This document shows positions 9,022 through 18,007 of a DNA stretch of 64,000 nt, in pieces. Numbering within the stretch: the stretch's first letter is position 1; every line of letters starts with the position of its first letter. This DNA comes from Sorlinia euscelidii (GTDB lineage Bacteria; Pseudomonadota; Alphaproteobacteria; Acetobacterales; Acetobacteraceae), in assembly GCF_036452155.1 (NCBI RefSeq), contig NZ_JAWJZY010000003.1; one strand, given 5' to 3'. The position numbers and the translations under genes are program-made. The notes below the pieces were generated by a model that was not told the DNA's origin, ran no database searches, and was given only the letters and a program-made list of their open reading frames with translations.

Positions 9022-9861
9022 ATGAAACTCCTAACGGCCGCCCTCCTTACGGCTTCAACTCTATTTGCTTCGGCGAGCTACGCGATAGATACTCCCATGC
9101 AGGTCTATAAGGTGTCTTTCCAACCGCCAGAGACGGTGTTCAACGCGGGCTTTGTATCTCCAGGTCATGATAGAGATTTGATCCGCTACGTATCCGGAGT
9201 ATCGACCGGTGATGAGCACTCTGGCTACATCTCAACGTTGGAGTGGATAGTCGATGCGACATCGATCAGCGAAGCCACCGCGCGACGCAATCCTGAGCGC
9301 CCGATATATATCTATGAAATTCGCCCGACGGAAAACTTCTTCAATGTCGGGCAATCGATCTTACAGGCCTGGCGCGTATTGCCGCCTGGTGCGGCCAGGG
9401 AGCAGGTCAATGATCTCTACCTCGCAACCCGACATTGGTCGCGGACGACGTGGGCAGCTTCCGCCGCGATCGCGGGCGATCAGATTTACGGCGCACGAAG
9501 ATATTACTGGAATAACGGTCAACCTCATTTCGGGCCCCGCATCGTTAACCCGAATTATTATTATCTGCCGCCAGAATCAAGCCGCGGCCCGATGCCCGTG
9601 CGAAATGCGACGGTCGACGCCGCAGAGGTCGCTGATGATGCCCATAACGCCGGATTTGTGCCCGCCGCGGTTGTCGATATGGCGTGTAATGCGCAGCCCA
9701 GGCGCCTCGCCGCATCCCAGACGCCCCTTTGCCCACCGGTTGAGAGCCTCTCCTTTAGCACGCTCCACTCGCGGACGATCGCGAAGTTGATCGCTAACGG
9801 CATTCTTATGGGTAGTACGTCCGGTCAACTCCTGAGTGTGCCTGGCCATGATGAGCTTTGA
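9022..9861 (+). CDS. A-like toxin subunit 3 (ADP-ribosyltransferase fold, HDEL tail)
   Basis: The reference copy for the family, 279 residues. Order: signal peptide 1-21 (ASASYA), VYKVSFQPPETVF with Lys30 replacing the toxin Arg, GHDRDLIRYVSG, YISTLEW (71-73 STL), IYEIRPTENFFNV, then TTWAASAAIAGDQIYGARRYYWNN with Thr143 in place of Glu. After that come NPNYYYLPP, PMPVRNATV, a Cys-x14-Cys loop containing PRR, a 42-residue tail with IAKLIANGILMGSTSGQL, and HDEL at 276-279. Cholera toxin A has the same order: NMFNV, the Glu region before a WYR-type strand, Cys187-Cys199, then a 41-residue tail ending KDEL. The start is the ATG at 9022, since sister genes share ACGACCATGAAA; one at 9016 adds two residues. 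Confidence 0.8.
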   Translation: MKLLTAALLTASTLFASASYAIDTPMQVYKVSFQPPETVFNAGFVSPGHDRDLIRYVSGVSTGDEHSGYISTLEWIVDATSISEATARRNPERPIYIYEIRPTENFFNVGQSILQAWRVLPPGAAREQVNDLYLATRHWSRTTWAASAAIAGDQIYGARRYYWNNGQPHFGPRIVNPNYYYLPPESSRGPMPVRNATVDAAEVADDAHNAGFVPAAVVDMACNAQPRRLAASQTPLCPPVESLSFSTLHSRTIAKLIANGILMGSTSGQLLSVPGHDEL

Positions 9862-10047
9862 CCGCCCCCCTTTCCCCAACCACGCCGCCAGTTCGGGAAA
9901 ACACCATCGCCCTCTGCGCAGGCACCCGGATGCACTGCTGGCGCCATGAAAAAGCCCCTGCGCGACAATGTATTCCTGGCACGCCGCACAGGCAGATCGT
10001 CACCGCGGCCGTGTTTTCACGCAATGACTGCAAAATCAGAGATGACC

Positions 10048-10887
10048 ATGAAACGCTTATTAGCCGCCCTTCTCGTTGCTTCAGGGTTTTTGACTACTCA
10101 AAGCCACGCAGCGCCCCCGCCTGAGAAGGTTTACAAGGTCTCCTTCCAACCGCCGGAAACCACTTTCAGTAGCGGCTTCGTCACGGTCGGTCACGACAGG
10201 GATCTCATCCGCTACGTGTCGGGCGCATCAACGGAGGATGACAGCACCGCTTACGTCTCAACGATAGATCTTTGGTATGATGTGTCACTGATCAGTGAGG
10301 AGGCCGCAAGAAGAAACCCTGAGCGCCCGATTTACGTCTATGAAATTCGCCCGACGGAAAATTTCTTCAATGTGGAAGAGTCCCTTTTATTAGCCCGGGA
10401 TCTTCTGCCACCTGGCGCGGCCAGGGAGCAGGTCAATGATTTATGGCTCGCGACGCGGCATTGGACGGAAGGGGCCTGGGCTGCCACTGCCGCGATTGCG
10501 GGTGATCAGATTTCCGGCGTGCGGAGATATTTCTGGAATAATAATCGACCCTATTTCGGCCCCTTTGAGGCAAACCCGAATTACTACTTCCTGCCACCAG
10601 GGGTAAGCCGCGGCCCGATGCCCGTGCGAAATGCAACGGTAGACGCCGCCGACGTCGCGGAGGAGGCTCACGGCGTCGGATTTGTGCCCGCTGCGATTGC
10701 CAATATGGCATGCGATGCGCAACCTCAGGTTCGCGTTAACGCGAAGAGGCGCCTCTGCCCACCTTATGAACATCTCCCCTTCAGCACGCTCCACGCGCGG
10801 ACGATCGCGAGGCTGATTGCCCCAGGCATTCTGATGGGTTCGGTCTCCGGCCAGCTTCGTGCGGTCCCAGGACATGACGAATTGTGA
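10048..10887 (+). CDS. A-like toxin subunit 4 (ADP-ribosyltransferase fold, HDEL tail)
   Basis: The closest relative of A-like 3 (VYKVSFQPPETTF, GHDRDLIRYVSGAS, PERPIYVYEIRPTENFFNV), so the two are a recent pair. Lys30 replaces Arg, STI stands at 71-73, and TEGAWAATAAI puts Glu141 two residues before the catalytic position, which is Ala143. The loop is CDAQPQVRVNAKRRLC, with a dibasic KRR that could be a processing site (inference). It ends AVPGHDEL. The frame is open from 9946, but sequence before the ATG at 10048 looks non-coding and lacks a signal peptide, so 10048 is chosen. Confidence 0.8.
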   Translation: MKRLLAALLVASGFLTTQSHAAPPPEKVYKVSFQPPETTFSSGFVTVGHDRDLIRYVSGASTEDDSTAYVSTIDLWYDVSLISEEAARRNPERPIYVYEIRPTENFFNVEESLLLARDLLPPGAAREQVNDLWLATRHWTEGAWAATAAIAGDQISGVRRYFWNNNRPYFGPFEANPNYYFLPPGVSRGPMPVRNATVDAADVAEEAHGVGFVPAAIANMACDAQPQVRVNAKRRLCPPYEHLPFSTLHARTIARLIAPGILMGSVSGQLRAVPGHDEL

Positions 10888-11071
10888 TTTTTCGCCCGAA
10901 ACCAACTCTTTTCGATCAAGGAGGGAAAGAGCAGCGTACGGCAGGTTAATATTATCATGCGACGTGCATAACGTCTGACGACGCCACATTATCAACATTT
11001 AATGACGTTTGATAAAAATGGGACATGGACCACGCTCGATTTTTACAAAAAAGACAAGAACGGAGATCATT

Positions 11072-11911
11072 ATGAAGTTACTGATAGCTTCTCTTTTTAT
11101 TACTTCGTCATTTTTTACTTCAGTGAGCTACGCCATCAACCCGCCAAGATGGGTTTATAAAGTCGACCTGCAGGATCCGACGCATAAATTCTCTGAAGGT
11201 TGGGTGAGGCAGGGCAACGACCGGGATCTTCTCCGCTACCTGACCTGGACCTCCGTGCGGGATGAGAGCACATACTATATTAGTTCAAATGAATTTTTAT
11301 ATGATGTAGAGCCTGTTGCTGAAGACATCGCGCGCAACCATCCCGACCGGACCGTCTATATCTATCAAATTCGCCCGACGGATAATTTTCAAAATCTGGA
11401 AGAGTCGGTGCGATTTGCCAGGGATGTCCTCCCGCCTGGTGAAGCCAGAGAGGAATTACATCAGGCATGGCTTGCAACGCGGTATTGGGCGCACGGGTCA
11501 TGGCCAGCCGGCGCCGCAATTTCCGGCGCGCAGATTTTTGGCGCAACGCCGTATAACTGGGTCAATGGTCGGCTGAGGATAGGCCGCTTCATCCCGAACC
11601 CGGATTATCTTTACGCACTGCCGGAGGTTAGCAACGGCCCGATGCCCGTGCGGAATGCGACGGTTGAAGAGGCCGTTATTGCTGAAGACCCGCACGGTAT
11701 CGGCTTCATCCCGGGCGCGATTGTCCCTGACGGATGCAACGCCCAGCCGAGACGCCTCGGCGCAACCCCGTCCACCTCATGCCTGCCCCTTAAACGTGTG
11801 TCCCTTAATACGCTTTACAGCAAGACAATCGCGAAAATGATCGCTGCCGACATCCTTATGGGGACAACATCAGGTCAACTCTGGAGAGAGCCAGGTCATG
11901 ATGAACTATGA
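11072..11911 (+). CDS. A-like toxin subunit 5 (ADP-ribosyltransferase fold, HDEL tail)
   Basis: 279 residues. The N-terminal part is more divergent: WVYKVDLQDPTHKF, GWVRQGNDRDLLRYLTWTS, YYISSNEF, and IYQIRPTDNFQNL. Ser143 (HGSWPAGAAISGAQIFG) replaces the catalytic Glu and Lys30 replaces Arg. The last 75 residues, including the CNAQPRRLGATPSTSC loop and the tail, are nearly identical in DNA to A-like 6, while the first two-thirds differ clearly. That mosaic points to gene conversion of the 3' part. The start follows CGGAGATCATT. It ends REPGHDEL. Confidence 0.78.
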   Translation: MKLLIASLFITSSFFTSVSYAINPPRWVYKVDLQDPTHKFSEGWVRQGNDRDLLRYLTWTSVRDESTYYISSNEFLYDVEPVAEDIARNHPDRTVYIYQIRPTDNFQNLEESVRFARDVLPPGEAREELHQAWLATRYWAHGSWPAGAAISGAQIFGATPYNWVNGRLRIGRFIPNPDYLYALPEVSNGPMPVRNATVEEAVIAEDPHGIGFIPGAIVPDGCNAQPRRLGATPSTSCLPLKRVSLNTLYSKTIAKMIAADILMGTTSGQLWREPGHDEL

Positions 11912-12098
11912 ATTCCGCGCTTTAAACAAACTTTTCGATTAGAGAAAGGAAATATCATCGAACGATAGGTCAGTGTTATAATGCATCGAATATGTCGGCC
12001 GACTTTGCCATACCATTGATTCGTCAATTGCGTTTAATGAACGCAATTGATGGCTAACGCTCCATTTTAAAAAAAATAATACAGTAATGGAGGTCATT

Positions 12099-12938
12099 AT
12101 GAAGGTCTTGGCAGCCTCTCTATTCTTCACTTCGTCATTTTTTACGACAGTCTGTTACGCAGTAAACCCGCCGGACTGGGTTTATAGAACCTCCATGTCG
12201 GAGCCGGCGCAAATCTTTTCTCAAGGATGGGTTTCGCCGGGGCAGGACAGGGATCTCCTTCACTTTCTGACTTGGAATTCCGGGCAGGAAGACAACACGT
12301 ATTACATCTCCACAAATGAACATCTGTCCAATGTAGAACCTCTCGTCGAAAACTTCGCTCGGAACTATCCTAATCGGACCGCTTATATTTACTTAATTCG
12401 CCCGACCAACAATTTTCACAATTTGCAAGAGTCAGTGCGTTTTGCACGTGATGCTCTTCCGCTTGGCGAGGCAAGACAGACACTGTATCAAACATGGCTC
12501 GCGACGGCTCATTGGGCGCAAGGGATATGGACGGCCGACGGCGAAATTTCCGGCGCGCAGATTTTTGGTGCAGCGCCGTATCATTGGGTCAATGGGGAGC
12601 TGAGAAGGCAAACCTTTATTTACAATCCGAATTTCCTCTACGCATTGCCAGAAGCAAGCCACCGCCCGATGCCTGTGCGGAATGAAACGGTTGAAGAAGC
12701 GGTTGTTGCTGAAGACCCGCACGGTGTCGGCTTCATCCCGGGCGCGATTATCCCTGACGGGTGCAACGCGCAACCGAGACGCCTCGGCGCAACCCCGTCC
12801 ACCCCATGCCTGCCCCTTAAACGTGTGTCCCTTAATACGCTTTACAGCAAGACAATCGCGAAAATGATCGCTGCCGACATCCTTATGGGGACAACATCAG
12901 GTCAACTCTGGAAAGAGCCCGGTCATGACGAGCTTTGA
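12099..12938 (+). CDS. A-like toxin subunit 6 (ADP-ribosyltransferase fold, HDEL tail)
   Basis: Sister of A-like 5. Arg30 is present (WVYRTSMSEPAQIF), STN stands at 71-73, and Ile143 (QGIWTADGEISGAQIFG) replaces the catalytic Glu. The core reads YLIRPTNNFHNL. The loop and tail differ from A-like 5 by only a few bases. The chosen ATG at 12099 has TGGAGG seven bases upstream; an ATG at 12087 overlaps that ribosome site and is less likely. It ends KEPGHDEL. Confidence 0.78.
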   Translation: MKVLAASLFFTSSFFTTVCYAVNPPDWVYRTSMSEPAQIFSQGWVSPGQDRDLLHFLTWNSGQEDNTYYISTNEHLSNVEPLVENFARNYPNRTAYIYLIRPTNNFHNLQESVRFARDALPLGEARQTLYQTWLATAHWAQGIWTADGEISGAQIFGAAPYHWVNGELRRQTFIYNPNFLYALPEASHRPMPVRNETVEEAVVAEDPHGVGFIPGAIIPDGCNAQPRRLGATPSTPCLPLKRVSLNTLYSKTIAKMIAADILMGTTSGQLWKEPGHDEL

Positions 12939-13063
12939 GTGACGACCGTCTGAAGGCGCATCCTCATTGAGGGGTCGCGTCGCGCGACGCCGAAGCACGC
13001 CGATGTCGCAGCGCATCACTCTGGTTTGACTATCGCATCATCATAATAAGAATGGAATTCATC

Positions 13064-13906
13064 ATGAAATTTCTGGCAACCACGCTCTTTATAGCCTCGT
13101 CAATTTTTTCCACGGCAAGTTACGCCGTAAGCCCGCCCGATAAAGTCTACACCTTCTCCTTTCAGCCGCCCGCAGAGGTTATTGATCAGGGTCGCGGGAT
13201 AAGCCTGCCTGATGAGAGAATGCAATATTGGGCGGCAGCGGGTTGGCAATTTGGCACAAACCAACATTACATCTCATTAATGGGAGAAATGGATAGATTG
13301 ACGGGTATCTTAAGTCAGATCGCGGAACATTTTCACTTTGATCCGCTTTACGTCTATGAAGTCCGCCCGACAGAAAATGTTTATAGCGTCGAGGAATCGC
13401 TACAATTTGCCATGAGTGTGCTGCCGGCAGGTGAGGCGAGAACCCAGATGCGCACAGCATGGCTTTCATCGCGCACGTGGACATCCTCTATGTGGGCATC
13501 CACCAGAATGATTCCCGTCGAGCAGATTATCGGCGTGAGAGAGCTGCGTCTGGTGAATGGCAGGTTCGTACCGGGCGACCTCACACGTAACCCGAATTAC
13601 ATGTTCGATGAACCACAGGTAAACCCTAATCCGCTGCCAATAAGAAATGCGACAGTTGAAGCCGCCGCAGTGGCGGAAGACCCGGAAGGGGCCGGCTTTA
13701 TACCCGGGCCGATCGCCTCTATGGTATGTAACGCGAAACCCCAACGTCTGGGCGCATCCCAGACCGATAGCTGCCCCCTGCAGGTAAATAAGCTTTCTTT
13801 CGACGCGCTTTACGGCAAGACGGTCGCGAAATTGATCGCGGCCGGCATCCTTATGGGTTCGACCTCAGGGCAACTGCTCGTCGTACCCGGACATGATGAG
13901 CTTTAA
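13064..13906 (+). CDS. A-like toxin subunit 7 (ADP-ribosyltransferase fold, HDEL tail)
   Basis: 280 residues and one of the most altered at the active-site positions. Thr30 (VYTFSFQPPAEVI) replaces Arg, SLM replaces STS, and Met (SSMWASTRMI) replaces Glu. The GF-x-GxDxD segment is rewritten as DQGRGISLPDERMQYW. Structural features remain: YEVRPTENVYSV, NPNYMFDEP, PLPIRNATV, loop CNAKPQRLGASQTDSC, AAGILMGSTSGQL and VVPGHDEL. Retention of the scaffold and HDEL with loss of all three catalytic positions suggests a non-enzymatic role or drift. Confidence 0.75.
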   Translation: MKFLATTLFIASSIFSTASYAVSPPDKVYTFSFQPPAEVIDQGRGISLPDERMQYWAAAGWQFGTNQHYISLMGEMDRLTGILSQIAEHFHFDPLYVYEVRPTENVYSVEESLQFAMSVLPAGEARTQMRTAWLSSRTWTSSMWASTRMIPVEQIIGVRELRLVNGRFVPGDLTRNPNYMFDEPQVNPNPLPIRNATVEAAAVAEDPEGAGFIPGPIASMVCNAKPQRLGASQTDSCPLQVNKLSFDALYGKTVAKLIAAGILMGSTSGQLLVVPGHDEL

Positions 13907-14089
13907 ACCGCGCATCACAATCCCGACGACATGGCCGATCACGAACAGAGGACGATGAAGTCGGGATATTGTACAAACGACTGCCAAAGACGCGTCGAAC
14001 CATACCTTTATTTTCTGAGAAAAATCTTTTCAAATAATCCATCAATCTGGCTTTTTCTTCACCTTATAAATATAATAATGGAGGTTAAC

Positions 14090-14932
14090 ATGAGAGTTCT
14101 AGCCGCCTCGCTTTTTGTCATCTCATCGTTGTTCGTTTCGATAGGCCACGCTGAAGATACGCAAAAAAAACTCTATAAAATATCTTTCGATCCGAAGGAG
14201 AAAGTTTTCGCCGAAGGCTTTCCAATTGCGGGTGATGACAGTGACTTCCTCCATTTCGTCGCCGGTTCGTCAGTAAGGGAGGGACGCGCCCGCTTCATTC
14301 CTCTTTTCGACCATCTTTATGTCGTGATGGAACGCGCCGAGCAAATAGCCAACGCTAACCCTGGGACGCCGCTTTACGTTTACGAGGTCCGACAGACACC
14401 AAATTTCTATAACGTGATGCGATCTCTTCAATTTGCCAGTACAGCCATTCCAGACCCTGAAACAACTCTCAACATTCGTCACGTGATGGAAGCAGAAAGA
14501 CACTCACTCACCTATGCCTGGGCGGCGACCAGTTCGATCACGAGCGACCAGATTGCGGCGGTATATATCTATGGTGACCGTCATAATCCTCGGGGTTTGA
14601 CCCATCTGGCTGATAATGAAGATTATATTTTTGCCCCGGCGCAGGTGAATCCTCAACCCCTGCCGGTACGCAACGAAACATTGAATAATCTCGATGTTGC
14701 CGTAGAGCCGCACGGCGCTGGCTACATGGCGGCCTTTGTCGCCAATATACCGTGTGACCCGCAATCAAAACGCCTCGGCACATCATCTTCTTCACATCAG
14801 TGCACGCCTCTTGAGAACCTTCCGATCGAAACGGTTTATCAACGGACGATCGCAAAAATGATTGCTGCCGGCATCCTTATGGGTTCGACCTCAGGTCAGC
14901 TTTGGAGTGCGCCAGGTCATGACGAGCTTTAA
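14090..14932 (+). CDS. A-like toxin subunit 8 (ADP-ribosyltransferase fold, HDEL tail)
   Basis: 280 residues. Lys30 (LYKISFDPKEKVF), PLF at 71-73 and Ala (TYAWAATSSI) at the Glu position. The core is YEVRQTPNFYNV, with Pro-Thr order changed from other copies. Loop: CDPQSKRLGTSSSSHQC. Tail: AAGILMGSTSGQL, then SAPGHDEL. The start at 14090 has TGGAGG seven bases upstream; the frame is open back to 13931, but that segment lacks a signal peptide and is AT-rich. Confidence 0.76.
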   Translation: MRVLAASLFVISSLFVSIGHAEDTQKKLYKISFDPKEKVFAEGFPIAGDDSDFLHFVAGSSVREGRARFIPLFDHLYVVMERAEQIANANPGTPLYVYEVRQTPNFYNVMRSLQFASTAIPDPETTLNIRHVMEAERHSLTYAWAATSSITSDQIAAVYIYGDRHNPRGLTHLADNEDYIFAPAQVNPQPLPVRNETLNNLDVAVEPHGAGYMAAFVANIPCDPQSKRLGTSSSSHQCTPLENLPIETVYQRTIAKMIAAGILMGSTSGQLWSAPGHDEL

Positions 14933-15115
14933 GTCCTGACCTCGCGCGTGTCTTGTCACGTCTATCGCCCGGAAAAACCTTCACCCATCCGCGATAGCTG
15001 AAAATATCGGTCCTGCCGCGAAAAGTGTCTTCAGAGTGACGCGTCAATGACGCGGGCAGGACCAGATGTTCGCAGAGATCCGAATTCACCCCAAGCTCAC
15101 GGAATCAAAAATCCC

Positions 15116-15928
15116 ATGAAACTTCTCAAAGCCTCGCTCTTCATCGTGTCGACGGTGTTTACTTCAGTGAGTTACGCCAAAACCCCGCCTTTGGTCGTCT
15201 ACACCGTATCCTTCCAAGCGCCGGAAAGCGTCTTCTCTTCAGGCATGACAAGCATCGGCACGGAGAGAGATCTCAATCGCTTTTTAGCAGGTAAAGGTGC
15301 GGCGGGGGAAAGATCCGCTTATCTCCCTCTGACAGAATCGTTGAGTCACGCGACGAGAATCAGTGAGATGCTGACGCGGGTCAAGCCTCATCGCACGATC
15401 TACCTCTATTATGTCCGCCCGACGAAGAATTTCTTCAACGTCACCGATTCATTTCAATTTGCCGAGGAAGTCCTACCCCCTGGAGAGGCAAAACGAGAAT
15501 TGCGCGATATCTGGTTCGCGACGAAATATTGGGTGGCGGATGAATGGGCGGCGAGCGCCTCGATCTCCAATCAACAGGTTGTGGGCGTCAAAACCCTCGC
15601 GTGGCACGACGATGTCCCGGAATTTGGCGCGTTTATCCCGAACCCGAATTATATTTCGGCAGTGTCGGAAGTGAGCCAGAGCCCGATGCCGCCGCGAAAC
15701 ACGTCAATCGACGCTGTCGAAGTTGCGGCAAATATCAAAGACATCAATGCCATACCTGCTTCAATCGCCGAAATGGCTTGTTCTTCCCAGCAGCTCGACC
15801 TCGCATCATCTCCGACAAGCACATGCCTGCCGCTTGAACGGCTGTCGGCGAGCAAGCTTTTTGAACGAACAGTCACCCAAATGATCGTCACCCATGTTCT
15901 TCCGAGATTGGGATCGGGCCACATCTGA
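15116..15928 (+). CDS. A-like toxin subunit 9 (Glu position kept, HDEL tail lost by a stop codon)
   Basis: 270 residues. Thr30 replaces Arg and PLT replaces STS, but Glu143 (ADEWAASASI) stands where pertussis and cholera toxins have catalytic Glu. The loop CSSQQLDLASSPTSTC is intact. The protein stops at GSGHI. Reading on through the TGA gives SV..APQEV and then another TGA, which lines up with SGQLWSVPGHDEL of sister genes: a Trp codon TGG became TGA, and the former tail has since decayed. The signal peptide (VSYAKTPP) is intact. It may be a secreted but ER-signal-less copy. Confidence 0.72.
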   Translation: MKLLKASLFIVSTVFTSVSYAKTPPLVVYTVSFQAPESVFSSGMTSIGTERDLNRFLAGKGAAGERSAYLPLTESLSHATRISEMLTRVKPHRTIYLYYVRPTKNFFNVTDSFQFAEEVLPPGEAKRELRDIWFATKYWVADEWAASASISNQQVVGVKTLAWHDDVPEFGAFIPNPNYISAVSEVSQSPMPPRNTSIDAVEVAANIKDINAIPASIAEMACSSQQLDLASSPTSTCLPLERLSASKLFERTVTQMIVTHVLPRLGSGHI

Positions 15929-16057
15929 AGCGTCATTGCCCCCCAGGAGGTTTGACGCCGCGACCCGGCCCTTCCGACTTGATAAGAAAAGAAGCGTCCC
16001 TGAACGCGGTAATTCGATTGTGATCCTTGAGAGAAAAAAAGCAGGCACGAGTTTGAT

Positions 16058-16864
16058 ATGACCGCTTTTCTGATAAAAACTTTCCTGAAACACCTTATCG
16101 TCTCTATCGTCGCGGTGGCAGGGATCACATCGACATCTGTTGCCGATACGCCGCCCCACGTCGTCTACATATTCACAGCCTCACCACCGGAAACGATTTT
16201 CGACAATGGCTTCATTGCGAAAGGCACGGATCATGATTTTATTCGCTTCATCTCCGGGGTCTCCGTGGCGGATGGCACATCGGCTTATCTGGTATTGAAT
16301 GACTCCCTGGAACGAACCCTGGCCGCCGCCAGGGTTCGTCTGATTCAGCGGCCTGACGTCGCCTACTACCTTTACGCTGTCCGCCCATCCAACTCATTTT
16401 ACAATGTGATGACGTCCCTCCTTTATGCGCGGTCAGTTCTACCGGACGGCGATACCCGTCAAAGGGTAAGCGTCATGCTGGTCGGCATGCGACCCTATGA
16501 TATCTGGGCAGCCCGCGACTATGTTTCCGGAAGTCAGGTTTACCGGGCGAGACGCCTTTATCTGAATGATGGTCGGGTGACCCTCGGTACCGTGATCTCC
16601 AACCCTCTTTATCTGTTCGGTCGACCGGAAGTCAGCCCGCATCCCATGCCGATCAGGAACCGATCGGATGATACCGTCCTGATGGGCGAGCAAGCGCACC
16701 AGGTTGGTTTTGTCCTTCTTGGAATGGACCGTATGGGTTGCGGTGCACAGCGACCCCATTTCAAAGTCGCCCGCGGGGATCGATGCACCTCTGCAGAGAA
16801 GCTCTCTTTCGCGGCGCTTCACACCGAAATTGTTTCTAAACTCATCGCCCTGAATGTTCTGTAA
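16058..16864 (+). CDS. A-like toxin subunit 10 (all catalytic positions changed, truncated tail)
   Basis: 268 residues with a longer signal peptide (to about residue 29, SVADTPP). Ile replaces Arg (VVYIFTASPPETIF), VLN replaces STS and Ile replaces Glu (YDIWAARDYV). YAVRPSNSFYNV and loop CGAQRPHFKVARGDRC are kept. It ends abruptly at KLIALNVL, where others read GILMGSTSGQL. Beyond the TAA the same frame reads SLTTGQAETGPRHNG, a recognisable remnant of the tail with RHNG in place of GHDEL. So the tail was lost to a nonsense change at the Met codon and is decaying. Confidence 0.7.
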   Translation: MTAFLIKTFLKHLIVSIVAVAGITSTSVADTPPHVVYIFTASPPETIFDNGFIAKGTDHDFIRFISGVSVADGTSAYLVLNDSLERTLAAARVRLIQRPDVAYYLYAVRPSNSFYNVMTSLLYARSVLPDGDTRQRVSVMLVGMRPYDIWAARDYVSGSQVYRARRLYLNDGRVTLGTVISNPLYLFGRPEVSPHPMPIRNRSDDTVLMGEQAHQVGFVLLGMDRMGCGAQRPHFKVARGDRCTSAEKLSFAALHTEIVSKLIALNVL

Positions 16865-17074
16865 AGTCTGACGACAGGGCAAGCCGAGACCGGGCCCAGG
16901 CACAATGGGTGATAAATCCGACACCTTTATTTGCTCGATGTCATCAATTTATTCGAAAACCTGCCTGATTACCGCACATCGAAACTTGATCCGCTTTCAA
17001 GTGAAGAATCTGTAAGTAAAGAGCTATATAGGTGATATTTTCTTATCATTTCCAAAAAAAAAAGAGATATTGAA

Positions 17075-17917
17075 ATGAATGTTTTTCGCGCAGCCTTCGT
17101 CCTGCTGGCCCTATTTACAGGCTCCGCCAGCTACGCTCTCGACCCGCCAGGTAGGGTTTATCGTGTCTCCTCCCGCGCGCCGGCAGACGTGTTCACGTCC
17201 GGGTTTCCGGCTGAGGGAAATGATCTTGACCTTCTGCGATATGTCTCCGGGGCTTCAGTTGTTGATGGCACGTCAGCCTATATTTCGACGACCCAGATAT
17301 CACGTCACGCGGTCGCCTTCGCTATGATATTTGCACGGGCCTTCCCGACAGTGCCCGTCTATATATATTTGGTTCGTCCAACTGAAAATTTTTACAGCGT
17401 CGCGGCGTCAATGCGTTACGCGCAGGAAGTCTTGCCCAATCCCGAGGTGAGAGAACAGGTCAGCGCAGTCGCTCTTGCGACCCGGGGTCAGGAAAACGGT
17501 CATTGGGCAGCGCGCGGCGGTATCAGTCCTGAGCAGATCTTTGGCGTGAGGCGATTTTACTGGGACGACGGCAGTCCTCCAAGACTAGGTGACCTCATAC
17601 AGAACGCTAACTACCTTTTCATGCCGCCCGCCACCAATCATTCTCCGATGCCCGTGCATAATGCAACCGTCACCGCTGCTTATGTCGCGGAGGCGGTTCA
17701 CAGCGTCGAGTTTTTGCCCGCCGCGGTCGCCAATATGGGATGCGACCAGTCGCCTCGGCAATGCAGAAAGGCTTTTGCAAGCCACTGCATCCCGGTTCAT
17801 CCCATTTCTTTCGCGCAACTTCGTTCAAAAACAGTGGCAAAAATGATCACTTCCGGCATCCTCATGGGTTCGACCTCGGGCCAACTCCTGGTTGAACCCG
17901 GACATGATGAACTCTAA
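17075..17917 (+). CDS. A-like toxin subunit 11 (Arg and STT kept, His at Glu position, HDEL tail)
   Basis: 280 residues. Arg30 (RVYRVSSRAPADVF) and STT at 71-73 are close to the toxin pattern, with SSRAP resembling the DSRPP of cholera and pertussis toxins. His143 (NGHWAARGGISPEQIFGVRR) takes the Glu place, with Glu140 three residues earlier. The loop has three Cys (CDQSPRQCRKAFASHC), one more than the sisters. It ends VEPGHDEL. Among intact HDEL copies this one is nearest to a working active site. Confidence 0.76.
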   Translation: MNVFRAAFVLLALFTGSASYALDPPGRVYRVSSRAPADVFTSGFPAEGNDLDLLRYVSGASVVDGTSAYISTTQISRHAVAFAMIFARAFPTVPVYIYLVRPTENFYSVAASMRYAQEVLPNPEVREQVSAVALATRGQENGHWAARGGISPEQIFGVRRFYWDDGSPPRLGDLIQNANYLFMPPATNHSPMPVHNATVTAAYVAEAVHSVEFLPAAVANMGCDQSPRQCRKAFASHCIPVHPISFAQLRSKTVAKMITSGILMGSTSGQLLVEPGHDEL

Positions 17918-18007
17918 GCATCAAAGCTATTCAGCTTCAGCATCACTCCGTCACGCATTAAAGACTCAAAATATCCAATCAAAAGAAGTCGGTTTAGAGA
18001 AACGACC

